Shown here: in pieces, positions 14,485 through 22,354 of the stretch | Position numbering within the stretch: the first letter of the stretch is position 1 | Layout: every line of letters begins with the position of its first letter | Assembly (NCBI RefSeq): GCF_003474385.1 | Contig: NZ_QUCY01000029.1 | Location: forward strand, 1 to 30,657 | DNA length: 30,657 nt | Source: Senegalimassilia sp003474385 | GTDB taxonomy: Bacteria; Actinomycetota; Coriobacteriia; Coriobacteriales; Eggerthellaceae | Reading direction: 5' to 3' | The notes under the pieces: model-generated | Seen by the model: the letters and a program-made list of their open reading frames with translations, nothing else | Told to the model about the DNA's origin: nothing | Database searches by the model: none | Program-made: the position numbers and the translations under genes

Positions 14485-15351
14485 CTAGCCTTTCAGGCTT
14501 TCCTTCAGCTGGGCCTCGGCGGCGGCCACGGTGTGCTGCATGGTCATGCTGGTGGTCACGGTGCCCACGCCGCCGGGCACCGGGGTGATGGCGTCCACGA
14601 TGGGCTCCACCTCGTCGAAGTCCACGTCGCCGCACAGCTTGCCGTGAACATCGAAGTTAATGCCCACATCGAGCACCGTCTGGCCCGGACGGAAGTACTC
14701 GCGGCCGTACGCGCGGGCGCGGCCCGTGGCGCAGATGACGATATCGGCCGAGCGGCTGATCTCCTGCAGGTTCTCGGTACGGCTATGGCAGATGGTGACG
14801 CTGGCGTTGCGGCGCAGCAGCATCATGGAGACGGGCTTGCCCACTACCAGGCTGCGGCCGATGACCACCACGTGCTTGCCGGCGATGGGCACCTTGTAGT
14901 GCTCTAAAATGGCGACGCACGCCGCCGCGGTGCAAGGGGGGAAGCCGTCCGGCGCGTCGGTGAACACCGCCGCAAGCGATGCCAGCGAGATGCCGTCGAC
15001 GTCCTTCGCCGCGGTCAGCGTGTTGCACATGGCCTTCTCGTCCATGAACGTGGGCAGCGGCCGGAACATCAGGCAGCCGTGCACTGTCTTGTCGTAGCTG
15101 ATGGACTGCAGCGTGGCTTTAAGCGCCGCCTCGGGGGCGAACTCGTCCAGCACGTACGGCTTCGTGTTGATGCCCAGGCCAGCGGCGCGTTTCACCGCTG
15201 TTCGCTCATAGGACAGGTCGTCGGGGCGCTGCCCCAGGCGCACCAGCGCCAGCGTAGGCACAACGCCCTGCTCGCCCAGCGCCGTGATGCGCGCACGCAT
15301 GTCCTCCGCCATGCTGTCGACAACGGGTTTTCCTTTTAGCAACGTTGCCAT
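14485..15351 (-). CDS. folD: FolD-type methylenetetrahydrofolate dehydrogenase lacking cyclohydrolase residues
   Basis: A 288-residue FolD homologue, the same length as E. coli FolD. The Rossmann region VVVIGRSLVVGKP, the AKDVDGIS block and the C-terminal ITPVPGGVG are conserved, so NAD(P)-linked 5,10-methylene-THF oxidation is expected. The second activity looks lost. The YxxxK motif carrying the catalytic lysine (E. coli Lys54, human Lys56) reads YERTA here, with Ala52 in place of Lys. The VQLPLP motif, whose Gln supports that Lys, reads MFRPLP with Phe96. The neighbouring gene encodes a dedicated cyclohydrolase (FchA), which would fill the gap. AAGGAAG lies 11 bases before ATG 15351; fchA ends only 15 bases upstream, so they form an operon. 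Confidence 0.9.
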   Translation of the reverse strand: MATLLKGKPVVDSMAEDMRARITALGEQGVVPTLALVRLGQRPDDLSYERTAVKRAAGLGINTKPYVLDEFAPEAALKATLQSISYDKTVHGCLMFRPLPTFMDEKAMCNTLTAAKDVDGISLASLAAVFTDAPDGFPPCTAAACVAILEHYKVPIAGKHVVVIGRSLVVGKPVSMMLLRRNASVTICHSRTENLQEISRSADIVICATGRARAYGREYFRPGQTVLDVGINFDVHGKLCGDVDFDEVEPIVDAITPVPGGVGTVTTSMTMQHTVAAAEAQLKESLKG

Positions 15352-15366
15352 ACGTCCACGTCTTCC

Positions 15367-15978
15367 TTACGAAATAGCGTCTTTCACGAACGCGAACACC
15401 TCGTCGCAGCGCTCACGCGTCTTCGCGACCAGGCGATCCGCCTCCTTGCGATAGCCCTCGGCCCGCGCATCGTCGGCCATAGAGGCCACGTTGATGTACA
15501 CGTTCAAGCTGGCGCCGTCCACCGCCGCCCGCGCGAACGCCGCAGCCACGCCCGCATCGCTGCGCGCCATGCGGCTGCCGTTGTACGCCAGAAACTCGGT
15601 GTGGTCCACCACGGCCGCGGCCGTGCGTATGATGTCAAGCGGCACCTCGCACGCGTCCACCAGCGCAGCTTGGATGGCCGCCTCTTTCGCAGCCTGCTGC
15701 TCGGGCGTGTCCTTCGGCATACGATAGGCCGCCGCCAGCGGGCCGAACGCCTGCGCATCCTCGCCCACCAGCTCAAGCAGGCGGCGACGCAGCGCCGCAA
15801 GCTTCTCAAGGCGCATGTACACTTCGGGCTCTACCTGCGCAAACGACTTCTTTCCAACCGTCAAGTTGCCCACCATGGAGGCAAGCGCGGAAGCCAGCGC
15901 CCCGCAATACGCGGAAGCCCCGCCACCGCCCGGCGTAGGAGCCGCCGAAGCAAGTTCTTCAACGAACGAAGTGTCCAT
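15367..15978 (-). CDS. fchA: Methenyltetrahydrofolate cyclohydrolase FchA (cyclodeaminase family)
   Basis: A 203-residue member of the FTCD cyclodeaminase/cyclohydrolase family. The diagnostic N-terminal block APTPGGGGASAY is present, followed by a helical protein and a late DGASLNVYIN segment. FchA interconverts 5,10-methenyl-THF and 10-formyl-THF. It sits between formate-THF ligase and a FolD that seems to lack cyclohydrolase activity, so assignment to FchA rather than formiminotransferase cyclodeaminase is favoured by context. The ATG at 15978 follows AAAGGGA by about 5 bases; a longer frame extends upstream through the 36-base repeats and is judged non-coding. The folD start lies 15 bases beyond its stop codon. 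Confidence 0.87.
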   Translation of the reverse strand: MDTSFVEELASAAPTPGGGGASAYCGALASALASMVGNLTVGKKSFAQVEPEVYMRLEKLAALRRRLLELVGEDAQAFGPLAAAYRMPKDTPEQQAAKEAAIQAALVDACEVPLDIIRTAAAVVDHTEFLAYNGSRMARSDAGVAAAFARAAVDGASLNVYINVASMADDARAEGYRKEADRLVAKTRERCDEVFAFVKDAIS

Positions 15979-16035
15979 GCATTCCCTTTCGATATCCCCA
16001 TCGTAGTGTCCCGCGAGTGCCCGAGGGCCGTTTTC

Positions 16036-16055
16036 GGTCGAGCTTTCGCTCGACC
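16036..16055. repeat. Hairpin similar to the rubrerythrin terminator stem
   Basis: GGTCGAGC-TTTC-GCTCGACC is a perfect 8-bp stem with a 4-base loop, and repeats the stem found at 805-826. It lies 58 bases before the fchA start codon. No T-run follows on the minus strand, so it may be a leader structure, not a terminator. Confidence 0.55.
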
Positions 16056-16063
16056 CTACAGAC

Positions 16064-16161
16064 GGCTTCCGGAAACGTCTCCGCAAGCCGCACGCGAATG
16101 GTTTCCGGAAATGTCTCCGCAAGTCATACGCGAGTGGCTTCCGGAAACAATCCCGCAGGTC
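16064..16161. repeat. Three tandem 36-base repeats with TTCCGGAA cores
   Basis: Units begin at 16064, 16100 and 16136; the third is partial. Each starts GGYTTCCGGAAA and contains the self-complementary TTCCGGAA; the first two continue with TGTCTCC or CGTCTCC, then CGCAAG, then an ACGCGA tail. There are no spacers between units. The array lies upstream of fchA, downstream of the 116-bp inverted repeat. Function is unknown; a multi-site operator or a degenerate minisatellite are both possible. Confidence 0.8.
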
Positions 16162-16234
16162 AACCTCTTTCTTCCGCCAAAGCAGTCTGAAAGATCGACA
16201 TAAGGCCCGGCAACCACCGCAAGCATGTTAACCA

Positions 16235-16350
16235 GCTGAGCGGCTCGGGGGTGCCCACAAAGCGAGTTCCGCAGCGACTGAAACAGTCCAGTGGACTGTT
16301 TCACCAAGCGAGGACTGTCTGAGCGACTGGGCACCCCCGAGCCGCTCAGC
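16235..16350. other. 116-bp structured element with 23-bp perfect inverted ends
   Basis: GCTGAGCGGCTCGGGGGTGC and the next three bases (16235-16257) are exactly repeated in inverted form at 16328-16350. The 70-base interior holds a second perfect palindrome, 12-bp arms TGAAACAGTCCA/TGGACTGTTTCA around one base (16279-16303). Neither part is coding. It sits between the fhs stop codon (16449) and the 36-base repeats. A transcript of either strand would fold into a very stable nested structure. It could be a small mobile repeat, a regulatory or stable RNA, or a processing and termination signal; no transposase or target duplication is seen. Confidence 0.8.
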
Positions 16351-16420
16351 GTCGTTTCGGCCATGCCCGTGAAGCCGAATGCGAAGGCGGGGTGCCACAG
16401 GCGGCCGCAGCGGCGAGCGG

Positions 16421-16444
16421 TCCGCCGGCCGGCAGGCCGGCGGA
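16421..16444 (-). terminator. Hairpin directly after fhs
   Basis: A perfect 10-bp stem TCCGCCGGCC (16421-16430) with its complement (16435-16444) and a 4-base loop lies 4 bases beyond the fhs stop codon. No T-run follows on the minus strand. It probably ends or stabilises the fhs transcript, so fchA-folD may be partly uncoupled from fhs. Confidence 0.5.
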
Positions 16445-16448
16445 ACCT

Positions 16449-18137
16449 TTAGAACAAACCCGTGATTATGCCGGTTTCGTCTACGTCGATCTTGAAGGCT
16501 GCGGGGCTCTTGCCCAGGCCCGGCATGGTCATGATGTTGCCGGTGAGCGCCACCACGAAGCCGGCGCCGGCGCTGACCTTGACGTCGCGCACGGTGATGC
16601 GGAAGCCGCGCGGTGCGCCCAGCTTCGTCTGATCGTCGCTGAAGCTGTACTGGGTCTTTGCCATGCACACGGGCATGCCGCCGAAGCCGAGCTTCTCCAG
16701 CTTCGCCAGCTCCTTGGCCGCCTTGGCCTCGAAGTCGACGCCGTCGGCGCGGTAGACGTTCTTCGCGACGGCCTCGATCTTCTCGCGCAGGCTCAGGTCA
16801 TCGCCGTAGGAGAACTGGAACGTGTCGGCGCTGCGGCCGGCCTCGTCGCCGTTCTCGCACAGGCGCACGACCTCGTCGGCCAGCGCCAGGCCGCCCTCGC
16901 CGCCCTTGGCCCACACCTCGGACAGGGCCACGTTCACGCCCAGCTCGCGGCACTTGTCCTCGACGAGCTTCAGCTCGGCCTCGGTGTCGGTGGGGAAGCG
17001 GTTGATGGCCACCACGCACGGCAGGTTGTACACGTTCGTGATGTTCTCCACATGCTGCAGCAGGTTGGGCAGGCCCGCCTCAAGCGCCTCAAGGTTTTCC
17101 TCGCCCAGCTGGTCTTTCGCAACGCCGCCGTGGTTCTTCAGCGCGCGCACGGTGGCCACAACCACCACGGCGTCGGGCTTGAGCCCCGTCAGGCGGCACT
17201 TGATGTCCAGGAACTTCTCGGCGCCCAGGTCGGCACCGAAACCAGCCTCGGTGATGGCGTAGTCGCCCAGCGCCAACGCCATGCGCGTGGCCATGATGGA
17301 GTTGCAGCCGTGCGCGATGTTGGCGAACGGGCCGCCGTGCACGAACGCCGGCGTGCCCTCAAGCGTTTGCACCAGGTTCGGCTTCAGCGCGTCTTTCAGC
17401 AGCGCGGCCATGGCGCCCTCGGCGTGCAGGTCGTGCGCGGTGACGGGCTGGTCGTCGTAGGTGTAGCCCACCACGATGCGGCCGAGGCGTTCCTTCAGGT
17501 CGGTGATGGAAGTGGCCAGGCAGAAGATGGCCATAACCTCGCTGGCCACGGTGATGTCGAAGCCGTCCTCGCGCGGCACGCCGTTGGCCTTGCCGCCCAG
17601 GCCGCACACGATGTTGCGCAGCTGGCGGTCGTTCATGTCCACAACGCGCTTCCACGTGATCTTGCGCACGTCGATGTTCAGCTGGTTGCCGTTGTGGATG
17701 TGCGCGTCAAGCAGCGCCGCCAGCAAGTTGTTGGCCGCACCGATGGCGTGGAAGTCGCCCGTGAAGTGCAAGTTGATGTCTTCCATGGGGATGACCTGGG
17801 CATATCCGCCGCCCGCAGCGCCGCCTTTGATGCCGAACACGGGGCCCAGGCTGGGCTCGCGCAGCGCCACCACGGGGTTTTTGCCTTGACGGTTCAGCGC
17901 GTCGGCCAGGCCCACCGTGGTGGTGGTCTTGCCCTCGCCGGCCGGCGTGGGGTTGATGGCCGTCACGAGCACCAGCTTGCCCGGCGTGTGCTGCTCATCG
18001 CGCAGCAGGTTGTAGTCCACCTTAGCCTTCGTGGTTCCGTACTGCTCCAGGTACTGCTCGGGCACGCCCACCTTCTCAGCGATGGCGCTGATGGGTTGCG
18101 GGGTTGCAGCCTGGGCGATTTCGATATCGGTCAACAC
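16449..18137 (-). CDS. fhs: Formate-tetrahydrofolate ligase
   Basis: A 562-residue enzyme of normal length for the family, which makes 10-formyl-THF from formate, THF and ATP. The P-loop PTPAGEGKT is at residues 64-72, followed by REPSLGPVFGIKGGAAGGGYAQ-type substrate blocks, the HFTGDFHAI segment and a C-terminal GNIMTMPGLGK. The start is GTG 18137, with AGAGGG about 6-7 bases upstream; TTG 18134 is the alternative. With the downstream fchA and folD genes it gives the formate-to-methylene-THF route of the C1 pathway, which serves purine and serine metabolism or, in acetogens, the methyl branch of the Wood-Ljungdahl pathway. No other acetogenesis genes are in this window, so that role is open. 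Confidence 0.96.
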   Translation of the reverse strand: MLTDIEIAQAATPQPISAIAEKVGVPEQYLEQYGTTKAKVDYNLLRDEQHTPGKLVLVTAINPTPAGEGKTTTTVGLADALNRQGKNPVVALREPSLGPVFGIKGGAAGGGYAQVIPMEDINLHFTGDFHAIGAANNLLAALLDAHIHNGNQLNIDVRKITWKRVVDMNDRQLRNIVCGLGGKANGVPREDGFDITVASEVMAIFCLATSITDLKERLGRIVVGYTYDDQPVTAHDLHAEGAMAALLKDALKPNLVQTLEGTPAFVHGGPFANIAHGCNSIMATRMALALGDYAITEAGFGADLGAEKFLDIKCRLTGLKPDAVVVVATVRALKNHGGVAKDQLGEENLEALEAGLPNLLQHVENITNVYNLPCVVAINRFPTDTEAELKLVEDKCRELGVNVALSEVWAKGGEGGLALADEVVRLCENGDEAGRSADTFQFSYGDDLSLREKIEAVAKNVYRADGVDFEAKAAKELAKLEKLGFGGMPVCMAKTQYSFSDDQTKLGAPRGFRITVRDVKVSAGAGFVVALTGNIMTMPGLGKSPAAFKIDVDETGIITGLF

Positions 18138-18209
18138 GTCGGGCCCTCTCTCTCGTCTGGTTGAGGCACCTCGGCGCCACGCGCGCGGGGTGCGTTGGTC
18201 GTGAGGGAC

Positions 18210-18215
18210 ATTCTA
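18210..18215 (-). promoter_or_regulatory. Possible fhs promoter -10
   Basis: TAGAAT on the minus strand lies 72 bases before the GTG start of fhs. The -35 region is GC-rich with no match. The rest of the interval 18138-18475 has no convincing gene; a Lys/Arg-rich plus-strand frame starting at 18317 runs into the antisense of the LuxR gene and is not believed. Confidence 0.3.
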
Positions 18216-18475
18216 GCCGGAATGTGGCGCGGCGCGGCGCACGCCGGCGCCAGGAAACATAGATTTCAAGGCAGCGGCAATATTGGGGTCTGAAAGGACA
18301 CAGTTAAGGAAGAACGGTGAAGAAAGTACCCGTGGGCGAACAAGGATTTCCGCGAAAAAGCCCGCGGCAACGGAAGCAAAAACCGCAGCGAAGCCACGCG
18401 AAACCAAAACATCACCCGATTCCGCGCTCTATCGGCCGGGCCCGCCACCGCAAGCCCGATAAAGCCTGCCAGGCA

Positions 18476-20242
18476 TCAGCTATTTCGCGCCTCGCGGACC
18501 AAGGAAAACAGTTCCTTGCGCGTATGCACGCCCGTTTTGGTGTACACGTGGCGCACGTGCGACTTGGCAGTGTTGAACGACACGCACAGTTCCTGCGAGA
18601 TTTGATCGATGGTGCGTCCGCGGGTCAGCAGCACAAGCACCTCCGCCTCGCGGTCAGACAGCCCGAAGCGCTCGGAAACCGCACCACAGCTCTCGCGCAG
18701 CGCATCGAACGCCGCCAAGGACGCAGCGGCCACGCCAACGGAAGAGGGAGAGGCGGCGCATGCAAGCTGTTCCTCGCTGCAGGACTGCGAAGCGGTGCCG
18801 CAACCCTCTGCCGCTGCGGCAACTTGCGCAGCATCGGCGCCGCCGGAAGCACCCGCCTCAGCCGCGACCCGCACGTCCGCATCCGCAAGCGCCTGACTCG
18901 CCGCAACATCGCCCGACGCCCCGAGCGGGCAGCCCTGCGATCCCGCCACCCCACAGCCAGAAGCCGCGCACGACGCGGGCACAACCGGCTCCTCGGCGCA
19001 ACGGACGCGCGGCTGACGCGACCCGGGGACGTCGCCGACACGCAGAGGGCCCACATCGGTTTGAGCAAGCATCTGGTCGATGGCGCCTTCCTTGAGCACT
19101 ACCATCGACACCACCACCAGCACAAATACCATAACCACGGCGAACGCCATAAGCGAGTCGGCATTCTCGGCCATGCTTGGCGCAGCAAGCGTGCAGCCAA
19201 GCCAACCGACGGTCGTGCCGACGGCCGAGGCGCCGCGGCCGAAGCCGAACACCATGACCGGAGCCAAATCGGTACGGTTCGCCACATGAGCAAGCAAGCA
19301 CCACACGAACAGGATGAACAGATTGTAAGCCGCACCGATGATCATGCGCTGCACCGGGTCGTAACCGCCCACAAGCGGTACCACGATGATGCCAAAGCAG
19401 CCAAGCACGATGATGGGATAGTACAGTTTGCTCAAGTCGAACCCGCGGTCGATGGCGCCGCCAACGGCCAGCAGCAGCAGCGCTACCACGGACACGGCGA
19501 ACACCATAAGCGCATGTCCATGGCTCGACGACACCGCGCCAGCTAAGTCGATGTTCGCCCCCATGCCATTGTAGAACCCGGCAATGGCGGAAAACGTTGC
19601 AATGGCAATCACAAGCTTCATGAAGAATCGCGCAGGCAGCGATTCGGCGGGAACGACCTCACGGCCGGGGCGGCCCTTGCGCGAGGGGTCGAATGTGACG
19701 GTGCACAGCGCCGCCATAAGCGGCAACCCTACACACAGCACAAGCCTCAGCTCATGGGGCAGCCCGATGACCACGAAGTAGAGCCCACCGGCAACAACGA
19801 AGGCCGCAGCGGCGTTGGTCATCGCCTTGCGCGCAGCCATAACCGAGTACATCATGCCGAAGCGCAACGACACGAATGCGGTGCCGACGCCCGACAGCAC
19901 GCAGCCCGTCCAAAACAGCGGATTGCCCGCATCCTGGTCGGTCAGCCCGACCATGCCCGTGGCAAGCGAAGCGATAAGCGCAGCTATCGCCACGAACTTG
20001 ACGCTGGCCACCAGCTTCGCCGCGCGTTTGTGCAGCAACGCCGCGGCCAGCAGCGTAAGGGCCAAAGCGGTGGTGGATAGCAAGTACATGACGGTCTGAG
20101 ACGACATGCCGTTAATCCCAGCAGGATAGCTGAACAGCACGTCGCTGCTATAACACAGGAAAATCCAAGCGTAATAGCAGCCAAACCCCAAATATTTGAA
20201 CGCAGGCCATTCGGCCTCGATATTCTCAAGCCATTGCCTCAA
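18476..20242 (-). CDS. Membrane-anchored LuxR-family regulator with cysteine-rich linker
   Basis: A 588-residue protein: about twelve transmembrane segments in residues 15-385, a long low-complexity linker (390-520) and a LuxR helix-turn-helix at 526-588 (GLSDREAEVLVLLTRG and NTAKSHVRHVY blocks). The linker is Ala/Gly/Ser-rich and holds eight cysteines (415, 425, 430, 438, 481, 488, 495, 519), unusual for such a linker and absent from the equivalent part of the regulator at 1482-2969. The start is TTG 20242 with AGGAGGGG 6 bases upstream, a clear signal that excludes downstream ATGs. It lies just past the end of the molybdoenzyme operon on the same strand but behind a strong hairpin (20394-20429); control of that operon is likely but inferred. 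Confidence 0.9.
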   Translation of the reverse strand: MRQWLENIEAEWPAFKYLGFGCYYAWIFLCYSSDVLFSYPAGINGMSSQTVMYLLSTTALALTLLAAALLHKRAAKLVASVKFVAIAALIASLATGMVGLTDQDAGNPLFWTGCVLSGVGTAFVSLRFGMMYSVMAARKAMTNAAAAFVVAGGLYFVVIGLPHELRLVLCVGLPLMAALCTVTFDPSRKGRPGREVVPAESLPARFFMKLVIAIATFSAIAGFYNGMGANIDLAGAVSSSHGHALMVFAVSVVALLLLAVGGAIDRGFDLSKLYYPIIVLGCFGIIVVPLVGGYDPVQRMIIGAAYNLFILFVWCLLAHVANRTDLAPVMVFGFGRGASAVGTTVGWLGCTLAAPSMAENADSLMAFAVVMVFVLVVVSMVVLKEGAIDQMLAQTDVGPLRVGDVPGSRQPRVRCAEEPVVPASCAASGCGVAGSQGCPLGASGDVAASQALADADVRVAAEAGASGGADAAQVAAAAEGCGTASQSCSEEQLACAASPSSVGVAAASLAAFDALRESCGAVSERFGLSDREAEVLVLLTRGRTIDQISQELCVSFNTAKSHVRHVYTKTGVHTRKELFSLVREARNS

Positions 20243-20393
20243 GCGGCACCCCTCCTCATCGCCAGCGCAAACCGCGAAGCCTCCCCAGAGACGCCCGGAC
20301 GCGCACGCGAGCCCCTATTCGCCTTCGATTATACCAGCGCGCGGCTCATACGCCGGACGCAAGCGAGCGCACAGCCCATCCGCGTGCGCAGAT

Positions 20394-20429
20394 GCGGGGT
20401 TCGCGCCTTCCCCAAGGCCCGAACCCCGC
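20394..20429 (-). terminator. Hairpin ending the molybdoenzyme operon
   Basis: A 36-base hairpin: GCGGGGTTCG (20394-20403) pairs with 20420-20429, then one C-C mismatch, then GCCTT/AAGGC around a CCCC loop. It starts 15 bases after the lipoprotein stop codon. It lacks a T-run on the minus strand, like several other hairpins here. Confidence 0.6.
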
Positions 20430-20443
20430 CTTCCACCCGTACT

Positions 20444-21241
20444 CTACTCGGTCGCAGCAATGGCGCCGAAGTTCTCCAAGCGAATGCCGTAGACGTAGTC
20501 GTCGTCGCTCCAGTTCGGGTACAGCCCCTCATCGGTCGGCGTCACCGACAGCGTGTCGACGCTCTGGCCATACCAACGGTTGCCGTCCTTGGAAGCGTCC
20601 GACGCCGCGGCGAAATGCCAGCCCATCGTGCCGAAGTTGTCAACGTCGAACGCGGTGGCGCCGTAGGCTTTTTGGACGTCGGCGTAGGAATCGCCCACTT
20701 TCACACCGGCAGCCGTCTGGAACGCCACGCCCGAGTTACCGTCGACGGTGATGCCGACAACCTGGCAATTTTCCCACGATGTATCGGCGCTTCCCGTGTT
20801 GACCAGATGCAGGCCGACCGTCTTGCCGTCGGCGCCGCTCAAGACAAACCCGTTGGCCGCCGAAGCACTCCAGTACCGCTGAGCCGCCACCGTCAGATCC
20901 GATTTCGGTGCCCAACCGGCATCAGCGAATTCCGATGCCGCGCAAGGCAAGGTGAAAGTCTTGCCCTCAAGCGTGAACGTGTAGATGCCCGAAATCTCAC
21001 CGGCCGATGGCGTTTGCGCGTCGTAGGCGCCGTTGTCGACCCATGCGTACTCCGGCGCTTTGTACGCGCCAACCGTAGTGCCCGACGCGCTGGTGGAGTC
21101 AGAGGCGCTAAGCTGCTGCCCCTGCTCGTCGGCTGCACACCCGACCAGGCAAAACGCTAACGATCCCGCGGCCAGCGCCGCTACCGTGGCGCGAACCAGG
21201 GTGCCGCGCCCGGCGGCGCGATCCGCGTGCTTGCTATTCAT
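20444..21241 (-). CDS. Putative lipoprotein of unknown function, last gene of the molybdoenzyme operon
   Basis: A 265-residue exported protein. The N-terminus has a long signal sequence ending in a lipobox (LVGC at about residues 32-35), so it should be lipid-anchored outside the membrane. A Ser/Thr-rich tether follows, then a mixed domain with IYTFTLEGKTFTLPCAASEF and a C-terminal GIRLENFGAI. I do not recognise a family. AAAGGAG lies 6 bases before ATG 21241, and the start overlaps the end of the NapH-like gene by 8 bases, which ties it to the operon. A role in substrate capture or in holding the redox complex is possible but unsupported. A hairpin follows at 20394-20429. Confidence 0.75.
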   Translation of the reverse strand: MNSKHADRAAGRGTLVRATVAALAAGSLAFCLVGCAADEQGQQLSASDSTSASGTTVGAYKAPEYAWVDNGAYDAQTPSAGEISGIYTFTLEGKTFTLPCAASEFADAGWAPKSDLTVAAQRYWSASAANGFVLSGADGKTVGLHLVNTGSADTSWENCQVVGITVDGNSGVAFQTAAGVKVGDSYADVQKAYGATAFDVDNFGTMGWHFAAASDASKDGNRWYGQSVDTLSVTPTDEGLYPNWSDDDYVYGIRLENFGAIAATE

Positions 21242-22349
21242 GAGCTTCTCCTTTGCTCTCGATATTGCTTCCCGCCACCTCAGCGACGGTGCATTTACCC
21301 GCGTCGGCTTGCACAACCGGCGCGGCTTCGGTTTCGCTTGCATATGATTCACCGGCAACGGCCACAACGGACCGCTCGCCGCTTTTCGGAAAGAAGGGGA
21401 ACGTAATAGCCTGAACAGGGCAAACGTGTTTGCATTCACCGCACTTGACGCACTCGCTCAGGCGCGTGGTCGGCGCCCCGGCGTGCAGATCGATGCCCTC
21501 GGGACACGCCTCGGCGCACTTGCCGCACGCGATGCCCCTGGAACCCTGCAGGCATGCGTCCTCGTTGAGCGTGGCCCGAAACGTCCTGTTCCCGCGAGCA
21601 ATAAGCCCCATCAGCGCGCCAAGCGGGCACAGCGTATGGCACCAGCGTCGCAGCACCACCGCTTCGATGATGAGGATGGCCGGGAACACAACCAGGGAAA
21701 GAGACGCTTCGCCGAACTGGATGGCCCGCCACAGGCAAATGATGGTGGCGAACGTCAAGCCCACAGGGCAGACCAGGCAAAACACCGGGAACCCGAAGGC
21801 CGCCGTTGTCAGCACCGCGCCGCCAAGCACCCACATGCGCGAATCGCCTGCGCCGCCACGTTCGGCATCGGGCGCATCATCGGGAACCGACCGACTGCGT
21901 GCAAGACCCTTGCGCGCCGGCTCTTCGGCAACGGCGCCGCCGTTGGCAGACACGCCAGCCGCCTTGCCCGCCTGCGCCTTTGCCGCCGCGCGCTCGCGAC
22001 GCTCGTGCGGCGTCTTCAGGCCGAACAACGCCCGCAGCAGCACCATCGGGCAGCCCCACGAGCAGAATGCACGGCCGACCAACAGCACCACCGCCACGGC
22101 GATGATCAACCCGATAACGCCAGCAGGCACGATGGTACGCGAGGCGATGGCGGCCTCCACCGCGCCAAGCGGGCAGATTGCCGCAACGCTTGAGATGCCC
22201 AGCATGGAAGACGTGCCCGTACCGGTGTGGAACGCCAGCCCAACGCAAGCCAGCGCAACAAGGCACAGCGCGCACAGGCGGCGCTTCGTGCGCGGCAACA
22301 TGCCGCCTGCGCCCTTACCGCTCGACTCCGAGCGCCCTTGCTTCGCCAT
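21234..22349 (-). CDS. NapH-like membrane iron-sulfur protein
   Basis: A 371-residue quinol-oxidising candidate. Membrane helices alternate with cysteine motifs typical of the NapH family: CPLG at 59-62, CSWGCP at 96-101, CLVCPVG at 191-197 and CHTLCPLG at 237-244. Two C-terminal [4Fe-4S] sites follow (Cys266/275/278/282 and Cys300/303/306/310). A cytoplasmic loop of about 55 Ala-rich residues (112-170) separates the two membrane halves. NapH passes electrons from menaquinol to NapG, whose homologue is encoded immediately upstream. ATG 22349 is chosen because AAGG lies 8 bases upstream; ATG 22355 overlaps the napG stop codon and is also possible. Confidence 0.85.
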   Translation of the reverse strand: MAKQGRSESSGKGAGGMLPRTKRRLCALCLVALACVGLAFHTGTGTSSMLGISSVAAICPLGAVEAAIASRTIVPAGVIGLIIAVAVVLLVGRAFCSWGCPMVLLRALFGLKTPHERRERAAAKAQAGKAAGVSANGGAVAEEPARKGLARSRSVPDDAPDAERGGAGDSRMWVLGGAVLTTAAFGFPVFCLVCPVGLTFATIICLWRAIQFGEASLSLVVFPAILIIEAVVLRRWCHTLCPLGALMGLIARGNRTFRATLNEDACLQGSRGIACGKCAEACPEGIDLHAGAPTTRLSECVKCGECKHVCPVQAITFPFFPKSGERSVVAVAGESYASETEAAPVVQADAGKCTVAEVAGSNIESKGEAHE

Positions 22350-22354
22350 GCCCA

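Noticed and set aside
16064..16161. 36-base repeats as a CRISPR array
   Set aside because: Units abut with no spacers, they diverge from each other and no cas gene is nearby.
16235..16350. Inverted repeat as an insertion sequence or integron attC site
   Set aside because: No transposase or integrase, no flanking target duplication, and the ends do not fit the attC core sites. A non-autonomous element remains possible.
16392..18164. Plus-strand frame of 590 codons
   Set aside because: Mirror of fhs, which is a complete and well-conserved enzyme on the other strand.
18138..18475. Tetrahydrofolate riboswitch before fhs
   Set aside because: No recognisable conserved core or pseudoknot could be seen by eye; a covariance search would be needed to exclude it fully.
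18317..19546. Basic plus-strand protein starting GTG at 18317 after AAGGAAG
   Set aside because: Most of it is antisense to the LuxR gene and the product is Arg/His-rich low complexity.
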